Of a stretch of 7,842 nucleotides of DNA, positions 5,488 through 7,842 are shown piece by piece; position 1 is the first letter of the stretch; each line of letters starts with the position of its first letter. The notes under the pieces are model-generated. The model was not told where the DNA came from. It saw only the letters and a list, made by a program, of their open reading frames with translations, and did no database searches. The DNA is taken from contig CAIYBQ010000022.1 of NCBI GenBank assembly GCA_903924445.1, positions 1-7,842 of the forward strand, in the 5' to 3' direction. The translations under genes and the position numbers were made by a program. The stretch is from an uncultured Armatimonadota bacterium (lineage in GTDB: Bacteria; Armatimonadota; Armatimonadia; Armatimonadales; Armatimonadaceae).

Positions 5488-7500
5488 CTAAGGCGACTTA
5501 CGCCGTTGCTCCGCAGGAACTAACTTTTTCAGTCGTGCGAGCTCATCCCGGATAATGGCTGCATGCTCGAAGTCCAAGCTGCGTGCGGCTTGCTTCATTT
5601 CCTTTTCCATGTCAACCAATGTTGACATCAGCTGGTCAAGGGACATGTTCTCAGGTTGCTTTGTGGAGCTAGCCTTGTAGTGCGTCTTCGCTTCGGCAAC
5701 CTTCTTGCTTTCGATAATCTGACGTACGGCCTTGATGACGGTAGATGGTGTGATGCCATTGACCGCGTTATGGGTTTGCTGCTTTTCCCGGCGTCGCTGC
5801 GTCTCCGTCATCGCCCGCTCCATCGAGCCCGTAATCCGATCGGCATACATGATGACCTGCCCACCGACATTTCGTGCAGCACGTCCTATCGTCTGTATAA
5901 GCGCAGTATCACTACGTAGAAAACCTTCTTTATCGGCATCCAGAATCGCAACCAGCGACACCTCAGGAAGGTCCAGACCTTCGCGTAAAAGGTTGATACC
6001 AACAATCACATCGTAGACACCAAGGCGAAGGTCACGCAATATCTCAGTACGTTCCAGCGTATGGACCTCTGAGTGGAGATATTGGACTTTGATCGCGAGG
6101 TCAACCAGGTAATCGGTCAGATCCTCAGCCATCTTTTTGGTGAGAGTTGTGACAATTACACGTTCACCACGCTCTGTGCGAAGTCGGATTTCCCCGACAA
6201 GGTCATCAATCTGACCTTTAGATGGCTTTAGAATGATTTCAGGATCGACAAGACCTGTAGGCCGGATGATCTGTTCAACAATTCTTTCCGAGTTTTGCCG
6301 TTCAAAGGGACCAGGCGTTGCGCTGACGAAGACACACTGTCCAATGGTCTCCTCCCATTCCTGGTAGCGAAGAGGGCGATTATCGGCAGCGCTTGGAAGG
6401 CGGAAACCATATTCAATCAGCGTGTCTTTACGTCGCTTATCACCGGCGAACATCGCATGAATCTGAGGCAATGTCTGGTGCGATTCATCGACCACAACCA
6501 GAAAGTCATCCGGGAAGTAATCCAGAAGCGTGTTTGGTGCAGTCCCGGGTCCACGTCCATCAAACCAACGTGAATAGTTTTCAACTCCCGAGCAGTAGCC
6601 GAGCTCACGTATCATTTCGAGGTCAAAGCGTGTCCTTTGTTCAATACGCTGAGCCTCGATTAGCTTGTCCTGTGACTTGAAGCGTCGCACGGATTCCAGC
6701 ATTTCGGCTTCGATGCCAGCCAGAGCAACTTCCATACGCTCCGGGTCCGAGACGAAGTGGCTTGCCGGGAAGATTGTAATCTCATCCCGCTCTTCCAGCG
6801 TCTCCCCCGTCAGCTGATCAATCAAGGAAATGGCACGCACATCATCCCAGTCGAATGAGATCCTAATGACAACTTCCTCATCTTTTGGTTGAATCTCGAG
6901 TGTGTCCCCGAGTACCCGAAACGTGCCACGGGTCAAAGCAAAATCGTTACGTGAAAACTGAATGTTCACCAGCCGCCTGAGGACTTCATCGCGATCGTAG
7001 GATTGTCCCCTCTTAAACCAGACAATCATGTTCTTGTAGTCCTGCGGCGAACCTAGCCCGTAGATACACGACACAGATGCAACAATAATGACATCACGGC
7101 GCTCGAGAACCGACTGCGTGGCGCTGTGACGTAATCGGTCTATTTCCTCATTGACCGACATGTCTTTCTCGATGTAGGTATCGGTCTGGGCGATGTACGC
7201 TTCTGGCTGAAAATAGTCATAGTAGCTGACAAAGTATTCGACAGCATTGTTCGGAAAGAAGTCGCGGAATTCGCCACATAGCTGCGCAGCAAGCGTTTTA
7301 TTATGTGCAATCACAAGGGTCGGACGCTGAACGCGTTCAATGACGTTTGCGATGGAAAAGGTCTTTCCCGTTCCCGTTGCACCGAGTAGCGTCTGAAAAC
7401 GAAAACCGGAATTGAGACCATCGACAAGGCCGTCGATTGCAGTAGGCTGATCTCCCCCGGGCGTGTAGGACGATACGACTTGAAACGGTCGGTCTGGCAA
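5488..7500 (-). CDS. uvrB: UvrABC system protein B, excision repair helicase
   Basis: UvrB takes damaged DNA from UvrA, inserts a beta-hairpin between the strands to verify the lesion, and recruits UvrC for incision. The 670-residue protein is full length for the family. Walker A is GATGTGKT (40-47). The hairpin is [10 protein letters not shown] (93-102). Walker B is VVVDESHQ (335-342). Helicase motif VI is QTIGRAARN (536-544). The C-terminal UVR domain, which contacts UvrC, is at about 620-655 ([14 protein letters not shown]). All key residues are present. The start is TTG at 7500: AGGAGA (7511-7506) lies 5 nt upstream, and an in-frame TAG is only three codons further up, so no earlier start exists. 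The gene is preceded on the same strand by the membrane-protein fragment, 62 nt away, but has its own candidate promoter and a palindrome there. It is convergent with the small Ser/Thr-rich gene. Confidence 0.98.
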   Translation of the reverse strand: MPDRPFQVVSSYTPGGDQPTAIDGLVDGLNSGFRFQTLLGATGTGKTFSIANVIERVQRPTLVIAHNKTLAAQLCGEFRDFFPNNAVEYFVSYYDYFQPEAYIAQTDTYIEKDMSVNEEIDRLRHSATQSVLERRDVIIVASVSCIYGLGSPQDYKNMIVWFKRGQSYDRDEVLRRLVNIQFSRNDFALTRGTFRVLGDTLEIQPKDEEVVIRISFDWDDVRAISLIDQLTGETLEERDEITIFPASHFVSDPERMEVALAGIEAEMLESVRRFKSQDKLIEAQRIEQRTRFDLEMIRELGYCSGVENYSRWFDGRGPGTAPNTLLDYFPDDFLVVVDESHQTLPQIHAMFAGDKRRKDTLIEYGFRLPSAADNRPLRYQEWEETIGQCVFVSATPGPFERQNSERIVEQIIRPTGLVDPEIILKPSKGQIDDLVGEIRLRTERGERVIVTTLTKKMAEDLTDYLVDLAIKVQYLHSEVHTLERTEILRDLRLGVYDVIVGINLLREGLDLPEVSLVAILDADKEGFLRSDTALIQTIGRAARNVGGQVIMYADRITGSMERAMTETQRRREKQQTHNAVNGITPSTVIKAVRQIIESKKVAEAKTHYKASSTKQPENMSLDQLMSTLVDMEKEMKQAARSLDFEHAAIIRDELARLKKLVPAEQRRKSP

Positions 7501-7510
7501 GCTTGTCTCC

Positions 7511-7530
7511 TAGGAACTTAGTAGTTCCTA
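7511..7530. repeat. Perfect palindrome over the predicted uvrB start: candidate operator
   Basis: TAGGAACT (7511-7518) and AGTTCCTA (7523-7530) are perfect inverted copies around TAGT. The core reads GAAC-N6-GTTC, similar to the GAAC-N4-GTTC LexA box of Gram-positive bacteria but with a 2-nt longer spacer. It abuts the -10 box and covers the predicted +1. The transcript should start inside it, so the RNA would not contain the whole hairpin; a DNA-binding site is the better explanation. It also borders the uvrB ribosome site (AGGAGA). Regulation by a LexA-type repressor is inference. Confidence 0.5.
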
Positions 7531-7538
7531 TTCTAGCA
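7530..7538 (-). promoter_or_regulatory. Extended -10 promoter of uvrB
   Basis: On the minus strand TGC precedes TAGAAT (7535-7530), giving TGnTAGAAT, the same extended -10 pattern as the tRNA-Lys promoter. No clear -35 lies 16-18 bp upstream. Predicted +1 is near 7523, giving a leader of about 22 nt that still includes the AGGAGA ribosome site. Confidence 0.55.
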
Positions 7539-7562
7539 TTGGCAACCGTGTTGAAAGATGAT

Positions 7563-7842
7563 TCAGCGCACTGGTGAAGTAACAGGAAGGCTTTTGCTAG
7601 GTGCAGCGACCTTACGCTTTATGAACACCATCATTGTTCCAACGGCAAGGAGGCTACCTAAGAACAGATACGGCTCAATGGGCACGAGAAAGCGATGATT
7701 ACTAAATGTCAAGAAGTGTACAGCCGTAACAACTGCCAATGGAATACCAATGAGAGCAAGCTCTGGCTTCCGTCGGTAGACGATAAGCCCGCCTATGAAC
7801 AGAAGGAGAAAAATGGTGCGCAACAGCACAATCGCTTTGACA
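7563..7842 (-). CDS. C-terminal end of a multi-pass membrane protein, possibly a GT39-type glycosyltransferase
   Basis: The reading frame is open to the window edge (VKAIV precedes the GTG at 7829), so this is most likely the tail of a larger protein, not an 88-residue gene. Three hydrophobic segments are visible: LLRTIFLLLFIGGLIVY, then LALIGIPLAVVTAVHFL, then PYLFLGSLLAVGTMMVFI, followed by a basic, Ser/Pro-rich cytoplasmic-type tail ending SLPVTSPVR. The phrase NHRFLVPIEPYLFL resembles the conserved RxxxPxxP ending of dolichyl-phosphate-mannose/ArnT-like (GT39) glycosyltransferases, where the last helices follow it. That is a resemblance only; the catalytic N-terminal part is outside the window. 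The gene ends with TGA 62 nt before the uvrB start on the same strand. Confidence 0.72.
   Translation of the reverse strand, partial: VKAIVLLRTIFLLLFIGGLIVYRRKPELALIGIPLAVVTAVHFLTFSNHRFLVPIEPYLFLGSLLAVGTMMVFIKRKVAAPSKSLPVTSPVR

Noticed and set aside
1..7842. Search for CRISPR arrays, insertion sequences, attachment sites and defence genes
   Set aside because: No regularly spaced repeats, transposase or integrase motifs, or terminal inverted repeats were seen; gene content looks like ordinary chromosome.

Overview
The window comes from a bacterial chromosome of roughly balanced base composition, and all its genes look intact and host-like. A type II (lipobox) signal peptide, Shine-Dalgarno sites, a tRNA without an encoded CCA tail and a standard UvrB fit a non-proteobacterial lineage. 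A phylum such as Armatimonadota or a relative is only my guess from the flavour of the GH65 and M14 proteins; nothing here proves it. I see no mobile element, CRISPR array, phage gene or transfer signature.

Layout, left to right. A partial gene of unknown function leaves the window on the minus strand (1-126). Diverging from it is a tight plus-strand cluster of three genes: a class I SAM-dependent methyltransferase (179-955), a lipoprotein of glycoside hydrolase family 65 (952-2778, overlapping the first by 4 nt) and an M14 zinc carboxypeptidase-like protein (2791-4497, 12 nt after the GH65 stop). A hairpin at 4507-4533 probably terminates this operon and also the convergent minus-strand tRNA-Lys(TTT) at 4550-4621. 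The tRNA has an extended -10 promoter.

Next is a small plus-strand gene (4848-5372) for a Ser/Thr-rich, tryptophan-patch protein that I do not recognise. Convergent with it is uvrB (5488-7500, minus, TTG start), the damage-recognition helicase subunit of nucleotide excision repair. A perfect 8+8 bp palindrome lies over its predicted transcription start. At the right edge is the C-terminal end of a multi-pass membrane protein (7563-7842, minus), possibly a glycosyltransferase of the GT39/ArnT type.

No clear new defence or mobile system is present. The most interesting points are the possible repressor operator in front of uvrB, the unusual pairing of a surface GH65 enzyme with an M14 peptidase and a methyltransferase, the unrecognised tryptophan-patch protein, and the odd start region of the methyltransferase gene.
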